Shown here in pieces: positions 42,901 through 50,930 of a DNA stretch of 55,121 nucleotides. The first letter of the stretch is position 1; each line of letters starts with the position of its first letter. Position numbers and translations under genes: made by a program. This DNA is from an uncultured Erysipelotrichaceae bacterium (lineage in GTDB: Bacteria > Bacillota_I > Bacilli_A > Erysipelotrichales > Erysipelotrichaceae): NCBI GenBank assembly GCA_947167125.1, contig CAMVGT010000009.1, forward strand, positions 1 to 55,121. The letters run 5' to 3'. Under the pieces are notes generated by a model. That model saw only the letters and a list, made by a program, of their open reading frames with translations, made no database searches and had not been told where the DNA came from.

Positions 42901-45900
42901 AGAGATGACTTCACAGTTACAAATGCGTTCAGCGGCGGCAAAGCTACAGGACGTACAGTTCTCAAGGCTTACACATCCGATGCAGAAGGCAACAAGGTTG
43001 ACGAAGCTTCCGAATATGTCACAGTCGAACTGAGAATTACTCCGAGAGAAGGCAACCCGATTCTCTGGTCGATGCAGACATGGACAAACAGCTGGGCTGA
43101 TCCGTATGAACTGTTCGTGAATATCACAGACGGTCAGGAGATCAACACAGCTGACGGTCAGAAGGTCACAGGTATCGCTGTCAACACATCCTTCGATGTG
43201 AAAGACGTTGAAAACGAAGATGTTCTGATCCCGCAGCTGGATGGCTATGAATACAGCACATTCACAGCTAAAGACGGAATGGTAATTCCTTACGGACTCT
43301 ACGCTCCGGAAGAAGATGACAAGAAGAACGCTCTGATCATCTGGAACCACGGTGTCGGTGAAAGAGGAAGCGATCCTCGTATCGCTCTGCTCGGCAACGA
43401 AGTTACAGCTCTGAACGGAGAAGAATTCCAGGCACTGTTCGAAGGTGCTTACGTATTAGTACCGCAGACTCCTGCTTCCGGCAGAGGCAACATTGTCAAC
43501 GGCAAGATCGAACTGATCGAAAAGCTCGTTGCGGAAAATCCTGACATTGACCCGAACAGAGTCATCGTCGGCGGATGCTCCATGGGCGGCGGCCAGACAA
43601 TGAACATGGTTTATGCAAGAGCTGATCTCTTCGCTGCTGCATATCCTGTCTGCCCGGCTTCCACAAGCAGCCAGGTATCTGATGAACAGATCAACAACAT
43701 CGCAAATCTGCCGATCTGGTTCACACACTGCATCAATGACGGCACAGTCAACTACAAGAACACAACTGAAGCTCTGATCGAAAGACTCAAGGCTGCAGGA
43801 AATGAAAACGTCCACCTGTCCGCATTTGAAGATGTCCATGACACAACAGGCAGATTCAATGATCTGACAGAAGACGGAAGCGACTATGTCTATGACACAC
43901 ATTGGAGCTGGGTATACTTCGACAATAACGAATGCTATTGCGATGAATGCGGCGAAAATGAGTGGGAATGGCTCGCTAAGCAGAACAGAATGAATCAGAC
44001 AGAAGCTGGTGTCTATGTCACAGAGAATCCTGATGAAGACTCCAACTCCGGCTACATCGCTACATTCGTCTACAAGACAGATGAAGACCTCGACAAAGTC
44101 ACAGTATTCGGCGGCTTCCAGTTCTTCACTGAAGAAGAAGGCGACAGATATCTGACAGGCTACACAGGCGGTATCAAGGTTAAGGATGCTTACCAGGCTG
44201 CTGCTGATGAAGATGTCATGTATCCGTATGGCTACGATCCGGTTACCGGAAAGGGCCAGCTCGAATATGAACTTGAAGAAGTCATTGACGGCGTATGGAC
44301 AGTATCACTGCCTCTGCCTGCAGACCAGTGGTTCTATGCTTACAACATCACTAAGGACGGCGTCACAACTAAGGTTGAAGACCCGACAAATCCTTATACA
44401 CTGAACCCGAACAACGGCAACAACTCCGGCTGGTGCGTATTCTGGACAGGTACTCCTGAAGATGCTCTGGGCGAAATGGGCCGTACATATCCGAGAGAAG
44501 ACGAAAAGGTCGGTACATACGAATACAAGATGTACACCAACGTCAAGGGCGATGAAGCTCCGATCGTTGTCTATCTGCCTTATGGCTATGACAGCTCGAA
44601 GACATACCCTGTTCTCTACATCTCTCACGGCGGCGGCGGAAACGAAATGGATTGGCCGACAGTAGGCGCAGTCAAGAACATCTTCGATAACGCAATTGCC
44701 AATGGCGAAGTTGAGCCGACAATCGTTGTTTCCATGAACAACACAGAACTCGGCTGGAACTACGACAACATCCGTGACAACCTGCAGTATCACCTCTTCC
44801 CGTACATGGAAGAAAACTACAACGCATCCAAGGACGCTAAGGACAGAGCATTCGCTGGTCTCTCCATGGGCGGCCTGACTGCAACAAATATCTACACATA
44901 CGCTGCTGACCAGTTCGGCTATATCGGTATCTGGTCCGCAACAAACGGCAACCTCGATGTCAAGAGTGTTCCGAATAACGATTATCCGACAGTCATGCTC
45001 GGTGCCGGTAAGATGGACTTCGGTAACGGCGGATATCCTGGACTGATCGCGAAGGCTGCAGAAGCCGGACTCGACTGGTCTGATGATATGTACTACACCA
45101 ACGATGCCCACAACTGGTTCTGCTGGCCGGATCTGCTCTCCACATTCGCTTCCAAGTATCTGTGGAGTGATGCTGATAAGGCAGCTAACGTTGAGTATGA
45201 AGAGTCCGAACCTGGCGCAAACGTTGACGGCAAGACAGTCACATTCGTCTATGAAGACGATGATGCTAGAAATGCTGTTAAGGTTACTGTTCAGGGTAAC
45301 ATGCAGTGGTACAAGTGGGACGAAGTTGAAGGCTACGACGCAGCCGGCGACAACTCTCATATGCACAACTACGATGCTTATCACTATGAAGAAGGCATGT
45401 TCAACACCGGCTATGGTATCAACGGCGACACAGCAGTTTATGTACTGAGCCAGACAAGTGATGAACACTTCGAACTCGCTCTCGATCTCCCTGGCAACCT
45501 CTACTACTATGACTACACAGTCTACTATGCAGACGGTTCCAAGAAGACAATCAAAGACCCTGCAAATATGCCTGAAGCTAACCCGGCAAACGGCCATGAC
45601 GCAGGTCACAGCCTTGTATACGTCGGTTCTGCTGATGATACAACAGCTGGTCAGGAATACATCTATGAGAGAACAGATGACCAGAAGGGTTCCTATGAGT
45701 TCGTTCCGTACAAGGCAGTTGACGGCACAACTCAGTACCTCGGTGTCTATCTGCCGAAGGACTATGATGAAGCCAACACTTACAAAGTTGTCTATGTAAG
45801 CCATGGCGGCGGCGGACAGGAAAATGAATGGATGACAATCGGTGCTGTACCGAACATCCTCGACAACCTGATCGCTGACGGCGAAGTAGAACCTACAATC

Positions 45901-46929
45901 GCTGTCACAATGGACAACACATACTTCGGCTGGAACTTCGATACAATCGCTAAGAACTTCGAAGAAGCTATCTTCCCGTATATGGAAAAGAACTACTCCG
46001 TATCCGGCAGAGCTGAAGACAGAGCTCTCTGCGGTCTGTCCATGGGTTCCATGACAACATCCACAATCATGCTGAAGTATCCTGCACTGTTCGGATACTA
46101 CGGCGCATTCTCCGGCTCCAACATCATTGACGCTGCTGATGTAGATGAACTCGCTAAGAAGGTTATCTACCTCTCCGCTGGTGCAGTCGATATGGCTTAC
46201 TATCAGAGCAAGCCTGTAGGACCGGGTAAGACAGTCGATCTCGCTAACCTGCTGAAGGATCTCGGAATCAGCTTCAACAACGGAACTGATGAACCGGATG
46301 TACTCGGCGGTGCACACGACTGGGGCGTTTGGAGAGAATCCTTCTCGATCTTCGCTAAGGATTACCTCTGGACAGTAGAAGACGACAGATTCGTCGACGT
46401 CAGAGACGAGTCCAAGTACTACTACGATGCAGTATACTGGGCAAGAGACAACGGCATCACTAAGGGTTATGCTGAAGACAACACCTTCAGACCTGATGAA
46501 GGATGCACAAGAGCTCAGATGGTTACCTTCCTCTGGAGAATGGCAGGCAAGCCTGAACCTTCCGCTAACGCGAAGACATTCCCGGATGTCAAGTCCAACC
46601 AGTACTACTACAAGGCAGTCCTCTGGGCAGCTGAAAACGGCATTACAAAGGGCTACAAAGATGGTACCTTCAAGCCGGATGACACTTGCTTAAGAGAACA
46701 TGCAGTTACATTCCTGTACAGATTTGCTGGTCAGCCGGCACCGAAGACAACAGTGAACCCGTTCAATGATGTCACAGCGTCCGACTACTACTACAAGGCA
46801 ACTCTCTGGGCTAACGAAAACGGTATCGCTAAGGGCTACTCCACAGGCTCACATGCCGGCGGATTCGGTCCGAAGCTCGAATGCCTCAGAGAACACATCG
46901 TTACCTTCCTGTACAGATACGCCAAATAA
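39976..46929 (+). CDS. Giant SLH-anchored surface protein with five esterase domains
   Basis: 2317 residues, GGAGGAG before ATG. Signal peptide 1-28 (VAYA|EE), then an acidic linker to about 80. Three repeats of an Ig-like/beta domain plus a PHB-depolymerase-like alpha/beta hydrolase follow: beta 82-200, hydrolase 222-515 (GASAGG, Ser332; DHWSW, His489); beta 518-650, hydrolase 676-935 (GGCSNGG, Ser800; His906); beta 938-1060, hydrolase 1096-1335 (GGCSMGG, Ser1202; His1309). Two repeats of a CBM48/E-set-like domain plus a feruloyl-esterase/Fes-type domain come next: 1345-1490, 1500-1725 (GLSMGG, Ser1630; His1712) and 1740-1890, 1895-2134 (GLSMGS, Ser2022; His2114). Three SLH repeats (2139, 2202, 2263 to the end) anchor it to the wall. 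All five Ser and His are present. Likely removes acetyl or feruloyl groups from glycans; substrates unproven. Boundaries are approximate. Confidence 0.92.
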   Translation: MLNLKKIGISMVAALMAFSSSGTVAYAEEAAPEEEVVIEEAAEEVSETEEIAIEETEAEPAAEVEADAEITAEETTDAYEATFAGVVTDAGEYVDSMTIDFGNQTISGLDKDTFSVYMTSTVDYGAAKGQPYAYFDASKPLPVVKTEVDGGTVKVYFDQTAAPVLTWLAEGRNYPAILSFTIEQNKPLQTILADGKALDFTASYFSEATSWADLENEELAKFENVQDEINYQFHKGTNDKLIVFFHGNGEGDFPTKDTNNNVAQILANRGGAAWVSEAQEVFGDASVMAFQAPNMWYFAIKDGLLAPVYNEIQAVIAENGINPDEVYLSGASAGGFMSTRMIIAYPDLFKAAMINCPALDAANARSDTTTAIPTDSEIASIKDSKTAIWLVQGETDSSVDPELCSKRIWNLITDESVVTEKTYEGTAGIASGFTTYETTDGKYKLSLYETFDLGEVTGISGEKRLGGKLKFAEDYDQDGVLTEVKYSDHWSWIYTLRNNPEAADGKHIWNWAVDYEPAVEVTGTQTVVVTGDDWGPAVEKTVIKTDAPIDAESLIPANFKVVETKEVPNWAAGGVPTTQTAERKVLDVYASDENGNKLEGGEYVAVVMYISPSEGSPFFYELGTGFNRWVDQYNLKVNAQVTTEGKKAELTADTDIDFYDNDMWVSEVADKFNQDTFTASDKTPIVYGEFVPKDGGQDKALVIWLHGAGEGTNKGKNDNYIDLLGNEVTAFAGEEFQSLFGGAYVVTPQAPTMWMDDGTGAYQSGDKGSVYADALFEFIQNYVDSHLDIDPNRVIIGGCSNGGYMTMEMILKHPDYFYKAFPICEAFADKFITDEQIKALAEGGTGIWFTFADADTTVDPTATSIPTYNRLVEAGADVHKTQWEDVHDTTGRFVDADGNPYVYAGHWSWIYFDNNSNICDEHGENEWEWLAEVPEGAGLTIRGTQKIRITGDDWGAGVDRAILHLTKEIDPESVARDDFTVTNAFSGGKATGRTVLKAYTSDAEGNKVDEASEYVTVELRITPREGNPILWSMQTWTNSWADPYELFVNITDGQEINTADGQKVTGIAVNTSFDVKDVENEDVLIPQLDGYEYSTFTAKDGMVIPYGLYAPEEDDKKNALIIWNHGVGERGSDPRIALLGNEVTALNGEEFQALFEGAYVLVPQTPASGRGNIVNGKIELIEKLVAENPDIDPNRVIVGGCSMGGGQTMNMVYARADLFAAAYPVCPASTSSQVSDEQINNIANLPIWFTHCINDGTVNYKNTTEALIERLKAAGNENVHLSAFEDVHDTTGRFNDLTEDGSDYVYDTHWSWVYFDNNECYCDECGENEWEWLAKQNRMNQTEAGVYVTENPDEDSNSGYIATFVYKTDEDLDKVTVFGGFQFFTEEEGDRYLTGYTGGIKVKDAYQAAADEDVMYPYGYDPVTGKGQLEYELEEVIDGVWTVSLPLPADQWFYAYNITKDGVTTKVEDPTNPYTLNPNNGNNSGWCVFWTGTPEDALGEMGRTYPREDEKVGTYEYKMYTNVKGDEAPIVVYLPYGYDSSKTYPVLYISHGGGGNEMDWPTVGAVKNIFDNAIANGEVEPTIVVSMNNTELGWNYDNIRDNLQYHLFPYMEENYNASKDAKDRAFAGLSMGGLTATNIYTYAADQFGYIGIWSATNGNLDVKSVPNNDYPTVMLGAGKMDFGNGGYPGLIAKAAEAGLDWSDDMYYTNDAHNWFCWPDLLSTFASKYLWSDADKAANVEYEESEPGANVDGKTVTFVYEDDDARNAVKVTVQGNMQWYKWDEVEGYDAAGDNSHMHNYDAYHYEEGMFNTGYGINGDTAVYVLSQTSDEHFELALDLPGNLYYYDYTVYYADGSKKTIKDPANMPEANPANGHDAGHSLVYVGSADDTTAGQEYIYERTDDQKGSYEFVPYKAVDGTTQYLGVYLPKDYDEANTYKVVYVSHGGGGQENEWMTIGAVPNILDNLIADGEVEPTIAVTMDNTYFGWNFDTIAKNFEEAIFPYMEKNYSVSGRAEDRALCGLSMGSMTTSTIMLKYPALFGYYGAFSGSNIIDAADVDELAKKVIYLSAGAVDMAYYQSKPVGPGKTVDLANLLKDLGISFNNGTDEPDVLGGAHDWGVWRESFSIFAKDYLWTVEDDRFVDVRDESKYYYDAVYWARDNGITKGYAEDNTFRPDEGCTRAQMVTFLWRMAGKPEPSANAKTFPDVKSNQYYYKAVLWAAENGITKGYKDGTFKPDDTCLREHAVTFLYRFAGQPAPKTTVNPFNDVTASDYYYKATLWANENGIAKGYSTGSHAGGFGPKLECLREHIVTFLYRYAK

Positions 46930-46963
46930 TCTGTTTCTGAGTTAATCATTCGGAAGGATTAGA

Positions 46964-46993
46964 AAGCCGTCCGCAGAAATGCGGGCGGCTTTT
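46964..46993 (+). terminator. Intrinsic terminator of the giant esterase gene
   Basis: AAGCCGTCCGC (46964-46974), 6-nt loop, GCGGGCGGCTT (46981-46991) with one G-U pair, then TTTT. Confidence 0.93.
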
Positions 46994-47019
46994 CAGAGAA
47001 AAGGATTCAAAACGGAAAG

Positions 47020-47046
47020 AAGGCAGGTCCTGCCTGAACCTGCCTT
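47020..47046 (+). repeat. GGCAGG/CCTGCC hairpin before a lipoprotein gene
   Basis: AAGGCAGGT (47020-47028) pairs with ACCTGCCTT (47038-47046). A second CCTGCC inside the loop (47029-47034) gives a direct repeat and a competing pairing. There is no T-run, so it is not an obvious terminator. Confidence 0.5.
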
Positions 47047-47083
47047 CACCCGTTTCAGTCAAACCAATATCGGGAGTTACATT

Positions 47084-47458
47084 ATGAAGAAATTATTATC
47101 ACATTTATTTTCTCTTGTTCTGGTTCTTGTTCTGCTGACAGCTGCAGGCTGCAGCAGTTCCAATGTGACGGGTGAAGCACTTGCAGGGGAATATGATCTG
47201 GTTTCTATGCATGAACCTGCTGCAGAAGGAAAAGAACCTGAAACATGGTATGCTGCGGATCAGGGAATCACAGGTGTTCTGACACTGAAGGAAGACGGCA
47301 CCGGCGTATATGAATTTATGTATCAGACGATTGAACTGACATATGATACGGATAAGAAAACAATCTCCTATGATGGATATGAGGATCCGTTTACATATAA
47401 AGACGGTGTGCTTGAATGGACGATGGGAGAAAATGTTCACTCATTCCAGAAACGATAA
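47084..47458 (+). CDS. Small lipoprotein, unknown function
   Basis: 124 residues from ATG 47084 (GGGAG 47072-47076); the frame is open further upstream but that part covers the hairpin. MKKLLSHLFSLVLVLVLLTAAGC is a lipoprotein signal with lipobox AAGC. The mature part has the pattern GEALAGEYDLVSM then LTLKEDGTGVYEF and a final EWTMGENVHSFQKR, typical of short lipocalin-like domains in Bacillota. Possibly a small surface lipid- or peptide-binding protein; no experimental guide. Confidence 0.85.
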   Translation: MKKLLSHLFSLVLVLVLLTAAGCSSSNVTGEALAGEYDLVSMHEPAAEGKEPETWYAADQGITGVLTLKEDGTGVYEFMYQTIELTYDTDKKTISYDGYEDPFTYKDGVLEWTMGENVHSFQKR

Positions 47459-47473
47459 ATATGACGAATTATG

Positions 47474-47495
47474 AACCGGATGAATTCCGGTTTTT
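47474..47495 (+). terminator. Intrinsic terminator of the small lipoprotein gene
   Basis: AACCGGA (47474-47480), 5-nt loop, TCCGGTT (47486-47492), then T-run. Confidence 0.85.
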
Positions 47496-47710
47496 AAATA
47501 CTCTGCAAATTTCCCGCATCGTAAAGCTCGCATGGACATTTGGCTTTGTTTCTTCGACTGTATTGTTCGGATACTTTCTTTTGTGCAGCTGATATTGTTA
47601 ATTCGCTGCTTATTGAAAGGCCGGCTGTGCTGTGTGAAATGAAAATATGCTCACCAGCAAAGCTGCCGGAAATGATCTGAATCCTCATGAATCAATACTT
47701 CTGTAAATAC
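47496..47710. other. Gene-free stretch
   Basis: About 215 bp between the lipoprotein terminator and the tRNA terminator. A 64-residue minus-strand frame lies here but has no Shine-Dalgarno or familiar motif, so I do not call it. No RNA motif recognised. Confidence 0.4.
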
Positions 47711-47736
47711 AAAAAAAGAGAACTTTCGTTCTCTTT
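47711..47736 (-). terminator. Intrinsic terminator of the tRNA operon
   Basis: Minus strand: AAAGAGAAC - GAAA - GTTCTCTTT followed by four more T. Confidence 0.93.
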
Positions 47737-47741
47737 TGATA

Positions 47742-47817
47742 TGGTGGAGCTAAGGAGGATCGAACTCCTGACCCCCTGCTTGCAAAGCAGGTGCTCTCCC
47801 AGCTGAGCTATAACCCC
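47742..47817 (-). tRNA. tRNA-Ala (anticodon TGC)
   Basis: 76 nt including encoded CCA. Anticodon stem CCTGC with loop TTTGCAA gives TGC. The acceptor stem has the G3-U70 pair that marks tRNA-Ala. T-loop GTTCGATCC is present. Confidence 0.97.
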
Positions 47818-47836
47818 ATATGCCAATCTAATGAAA

Positions 47837-47913
<77 letters not shown>

Positions 47914-47933
47914 ATCTCATCGACTGCCTTAAT

Positions 47934-47962
47934 ATAATACCAACCACCCATTCTCCTGTCAA
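47934..47962 (-). promoter_or_regulatory. Strong promoter of the tRNA-Ile/tRNA-Ala operon
   Basis: Minus strand: perfect -35 TTGACA (47962-47957), 17-bp spacer, -10 TATTAT (47939-47934). The transcript would start about 13 nt before tRNA-Ile. Confidence 0.93.
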
Positions 47963-48080
47963 CAAGAAAATCAAAATTTTTTAGAAATTTTTCAACTAAT
48001 TTTTTGAGATCTTTTTGGGCCGGAAATCAGGCTTTTATAAAGATTCTGTGTGCCTGTGATTTACGGGCAGGGCGAAGCTG

Positions 48081-48089
48081 TGATAAAGT
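48081..48089 (+). promoter_or_regulatory. Extended -10 of the export-family gene
   Basis: TGATAAAGT fits TGnTAnAnT and lies 29 nt before the ATG at 48119, with AAGGAGG at 48105-48111. No clear -35. Confidence 0.5.
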
Positions 48090-48118
48090 AACGGACGGGA
48101 AATGAAGGAGGTACGGAA

Positions 48119-48613
48119 ATGGTTGAAACATTTATCGCATGGTGGGCGGCGCATGTGCCGCTGTCTCCCAAACTGTCTGTATTCCTTGTCAGTATGATTC
48201 CTCTGATTGAAGAAAGAGGCGGACTGATTCTTGCCAGAATGCTCGGCATTCCGATGTGGGAAGGCATTTTCTGGTGTGTATTCGGAAACATCGTTCCGAT
48301 TCCGTTTATTCTCCTTCTGATCAAATCGGTGATTCACTGGATGGCGGATCATCATATGTCCGGTGCTGCGGAATGGCTGATCAGAAAAGCGGAGAAAAAC
48401 AAACCGAAGATCGACCGCTACGGTTTTGCCGGACTGATGCTGTTTGTCGGCATCCCTCTGCCGGGAACCGGTGCCTGGACCGGAAGCCTTGTGGCTGCAC
48501 TGTTTGATATGGATCTCAAAAAAGCTTCCATATCCATCCTGCTTGGAATCTTCCTTGCGGCAGTGATTATGACAATTATTTCATACGGACTGATTGGAAA
48601 CGTGATCTCGTAA
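48119..48613 (+). CDS. COG2426/small multidrug export family membrane protein
   Basis: 164 residues. Hydrophobic segments at about 18-40, 47-70, 103-125 and 136-160, with the family pattern MIPLIEERGGLILARMLGIP near residues 25-45 and LFVGIPLPGTGAWTGSL near 106-122. The COG2426/PF06695 name comes from a drug-resistance phenotype of one member; transport of drugs here is unproven. AAGGAGG Shine-Dalgarno. Confidence 0.88.
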   Translation: MVETFIAWWAAHVPLSPKLSVFLVSMIPLIEERGGLILARMLGIPMWEGIFWCVFGNIVPIPFILLLIKSVIHWMADHHMSGAAEWLIRKAEKNKPKIDRYGFAGLMLFVGIPLPGTGAWTGSLVAALFDMDLKKASISILLGIFLAAVIMTIISYGLIGNVIS

Positions 48614-48663
48614 CCGGGACCGCGTTTTTTGTATTATGATTATTTCATCAAAGGATATGCGAT

Positions 48664-49302
48664 ATGAAATACAGTACGGTAATTGTGGCTGCCGGAAAAG
48701 GGCAGAGAATGAAGCTTGGCTATAATAAGGTTTACGCGCGTCTCGATGACGGAAGAACGATCCTTGAACACGCAATGGATATTTTCCTGAATGATGAGGA
48801 CTGCGTGCAGATCACGGTTGTGACAGATGCGCAGGATTATTATCACAATGTCAAAGGAAGATGGCCCGGAAAGATCACACTTGCCCGCGGCGGGGAAACA
48901 AGACAGCAGAGTGTATCCAACGGACTCAATACAGTGATCGGAGAAGCTGTGATGATTCATGACGGCGCAAGACCTTTTCTGGACAGAGAAAGCCTTGAGA
49001 GGCTGAAGAAGGCACTGGAAACAGAAGATGCCGCTCTGCTCTGTGTTCCATGCAAGGATACGATCAAGGTTGTAACAGACGGCTATATTACTGAAACCCC
49101 GGACCGCAATACATTGATGAATGCACAGACTCCGCAGGCCTTCAGGACAGAGCTTCTTGTTGAATGCATGCGCAAAGCCGCAGAAGAGGGCTTTACGGGA
49201 ACGGATGATACTTCCCTTGTCGAGCGGTATTCTTCAGCGCGTGTCAAAGCTGTAGAAGGCTCATATGCCAATATCAAGATCACGGTACCGGAAGATCTTT
49301 AA
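48664..49302 (+). CDS. ispD: IspD, 2-C-methyl-D-erythritol 4-phosphate cytidylyltransferase
   Basis: 212 residues, a little shorter than the usual 225-235. CTP-binding loop VIVAAGKGQRM, metal/base motif GGETRQQSV, IHDGARPF and the C-terminal ANIKITVPEDL. Third step of the MEP isoprenoid pathway, joining CTP and MEP. AAAGGAT Shine-Dalgarno and -10 TATTAT (48632-48637). No ispF is fused or adjacent. Confidence 0.95.
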   Translation: MKYSTVIVAAGKGQRMKLGYNKVYARLDDGRTILEHAMDIFLNDEDCVQITVVTDAQDYYHNVKGRWPGKITLARGGETRQQSVSNGLNTVIGEAVMIHDGARPFLDRESLERLKKALETEDAALLCVPCKDTIKVVTDGYITETPDRNTLMNAQTPQAFRTELLVECMRKAAEEGFTGTDDTSLVERYSSARVKAVEGSYANIKITVPEDL

Positions 49303-49311
49303 TCATCAACG

Positions 49312-49338
49312 AAGAATCTGCTGCAGGCAGGTTCTTTT
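49312..49338 (+). terminator. Intrinsic terminator of ispD
   Basis: AAGAATCTGC (49312-49321), 5-nt loop, GCAGGTTCTT (49327-49336) with one G-U pair, then T-run. Confidence 0.8.
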
Positions 49339-49352
49339 GTATACAGGAAATT

Positions 49353-49399
49353 TCTTCTGAATCGTCATTCAGAAGATGACGGTGTGTCTGACTTATAAT
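49353..49399 (+). promoter_or_regulatory. 10-bp perfect inverted repeat upstream of the pepD -10 box
   Basis: TCTTCTGAAT (49353-49362), CGTC, ATTCAGAAGA (49367-49376) are perfectly complementary. TATAAT lies at 49394-49399, so the palindrome covers the -35 position, where the sequence does not match TTGACA. Suits an activator or repressor site. Confidence 0.6.
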
Positions 49400-49425
49400 A
49401 TGGAAAAGAAACGGAGCAGATAAAT

Positions 49426-50862
49426 ATGGAATTTGATCTTTCAAAAAGACATTGTTACTACTTCAATGAAATCACAAAAATCCCCCATGGCAGCCGGAAT
49501 GAAAAGGCGCTCAGCGATTATATTGTCAGCTTTGCGAAAGCGCATGGCTATGCCTGCAGACAGGATGAGGTTTTCAATGTGCTGGTTGATAAACCGGCAA
49601 GCCCGGGCTATGAAGACTGCGCACCGGTGATCCTGCAGGCGCATATTGATATGGTCAATGAAAAGAACAAGGATTCCGGCCATGATTTTGATAAGGATCC
49701 CCTTGACTTATATGTGGATGAAGAAGGATGGCTTCATGCTAGAGGCACCACACTCGGTGCGGATGACGGCAGCGGAGCGGCATATATGCTGGCAATCCTG
49801 GATGATCCGGATCTCAAACATCCGCCGATTCAGTGCATCTTCACAACAATGGAGGAGATCGGCCTGATCGGAGCTTCCAGTCTGAAAGCGGAAGATTTCC
49901 ATGGAAAGAAACTGATCAATCTCGACAGCGGCGGTGAAGTCGAAACCACAGTCAGCTCCGCCGGCGGCGCAAGGGCACAGATTATCTGCAGACTGCAGAA
50001 GGAAGCCAATGATCTGCCCGCATATACATTCGGAATCCGCGGGCTGCTCGGCGGACATTCCGGCGGACTGATTCATCTTGAAAGAGGAAACTCCAATATC
50101 CTTGCGGCAAGAATCCTGAAGGAAATGAAACTGAACGGAATTGATTTCTGTCTGGTCAGATTCAATGGCGGTCTGAAATACAATGCCATTCCCCGTGAAG
50201 CGGATGTGACATTTGTTTCCTCAGCTCCTTATGAAAAAATTGAAGCTTCCATCAGGAAGACAGAAGCCGCGATCAAAGAGGAACTTGAATTCAGCGATCC
50301 CGGTTTCAGAGTCGAACTTGAAGAAAGCGGCAGTGAAGAATGCCGCATCACTGGTGAAATCAGCGGTCATATCGTCGATTATATGTATCTGATGCCCAAC
50401 GGCCTGATGCACCGCTCACTGAAGCTTGACGGCTTGACTGTTTCTTCGCTGAATGCGGGTGTGGTGATTACAGAAGATGACCGTTTCATCATTGAAGATC
50501 TGATCCGCTCTGCGATCACATCGCACACCGATACACTCATTTCACAGCTTGAACTGCTCGGTTCTGTCTATGGATTTGAAGTCTGCATCGGCGAACGCTA
50601 TTCCGGCTGGAATTTCTCCGCAAATTCAGAACTGCGCGAAGTACTGCGGGATGTTCTTGCGAGAAGAGGAAAGCAGCTGATTGAGCGGGCAACGCACGGC
50701 GGCCTTGAAACAGGTATTTTCAAAGGCCTGATTCCGGATATGGATATCATCACATACGGTCCGATCGCAGAAGGCGAACATACACCGGATGAAAAGCTGG
50801 ATCTTGCGTCCTTTGACAGATCCTATAAAATCCTTACTGAAGTGCTGGAAAACTGCAGATAG
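49426..50862 (+). CDS. pepD: Aminoacyl-histidine dipeptidase PepD (M20 family)
   Basis: 478 residues, the usual length. Dizinc M20 peptidase with metal ligands in QAHIDMV (His near residue 75) and LGADDGSG (Asp near 109), catalytic Glu pair in TMEEIG and the late TLTHGGLE-like ERATHGGLETGIF. Cleaves Xaa-His and other dipeptides in the cytosol. GGAG Shine-Dalgarno. It stands alone between terminators, with a palindromic candidate operator upstream. Confidence 0.95.
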   Translation: MEFDLSKRHCYYFNEITKIPHGSRNEKALSDYIVSFAKAHGYACRQDEVFNVLVDKPASPGYEDCAPVILQAHIDMVNEKNKDSGHDFDKDPLDLYVDEEGWLHARGTTLGADDGSGAAYMLAILDDPDLKHPPIQCIFTTMEEIGLIGASSLKAEDFHGKKLINLDSGGEVETTVSSAGGARAQIICRLQKEANDLPAYTFGIRGLLGGHSGGLIHLERGNSNILAARILKEMKLNGIDFCLVRFNGGLKYNAIPREADVTFVSSAPYEKIEASIRKTEAAIKEELEFSDPGFRVELEESGSEECRITGEISGHIVDYMYLMPNGLMHRSLKLDGLTVSSLNAGVVITEDDRFIIEDLIRSAITSHTDTLISQLELLGSVYGFEVCIGERYSGWNFSANSELREVLRDVLARRGKQLIERATHGGLETGIFKGLIPDMDIITYGPIAEGEHTPDEKLDLASFDRSYKILTEVLENCR

Positions 50863-50883
50863 GATCAAAAAACAGACAAAAAG

Positions 50884-50920
50884 AAAGGATCTTCCTGATT
50901 TTGATTGGGAAGATCCTTTT
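50884..50920. terminator. Bidirectional terminator between pepD and the DUF4015 gene
   Basis: AAAGGATCTTCC (50884-50895) pairs with GGAAGATCCTTT (50908-50919). T-runs follow on both strands. Confidence 0.95.
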
Positions 50921-50930
50921 ATTCGGGATG

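Noticed and set aside
41446-43350. 634-residue open frame antisense to the giant esterase
   Set aside because: Same codon-bias effect; repeated sense motifs give repeated antisense ones. No start signals.
44305-46317. 670-residue open frame antisense to the giant esterase
   Set aside because: Same reason as above; low-complexity Cys/Ile/Val translation without domain features.
47494-47688. 64-residue minus-strand frame near the tRNAs
   Set aside because: No Shine-Dalgarno, no motif, and it starts next to nothing resembling a promoter.
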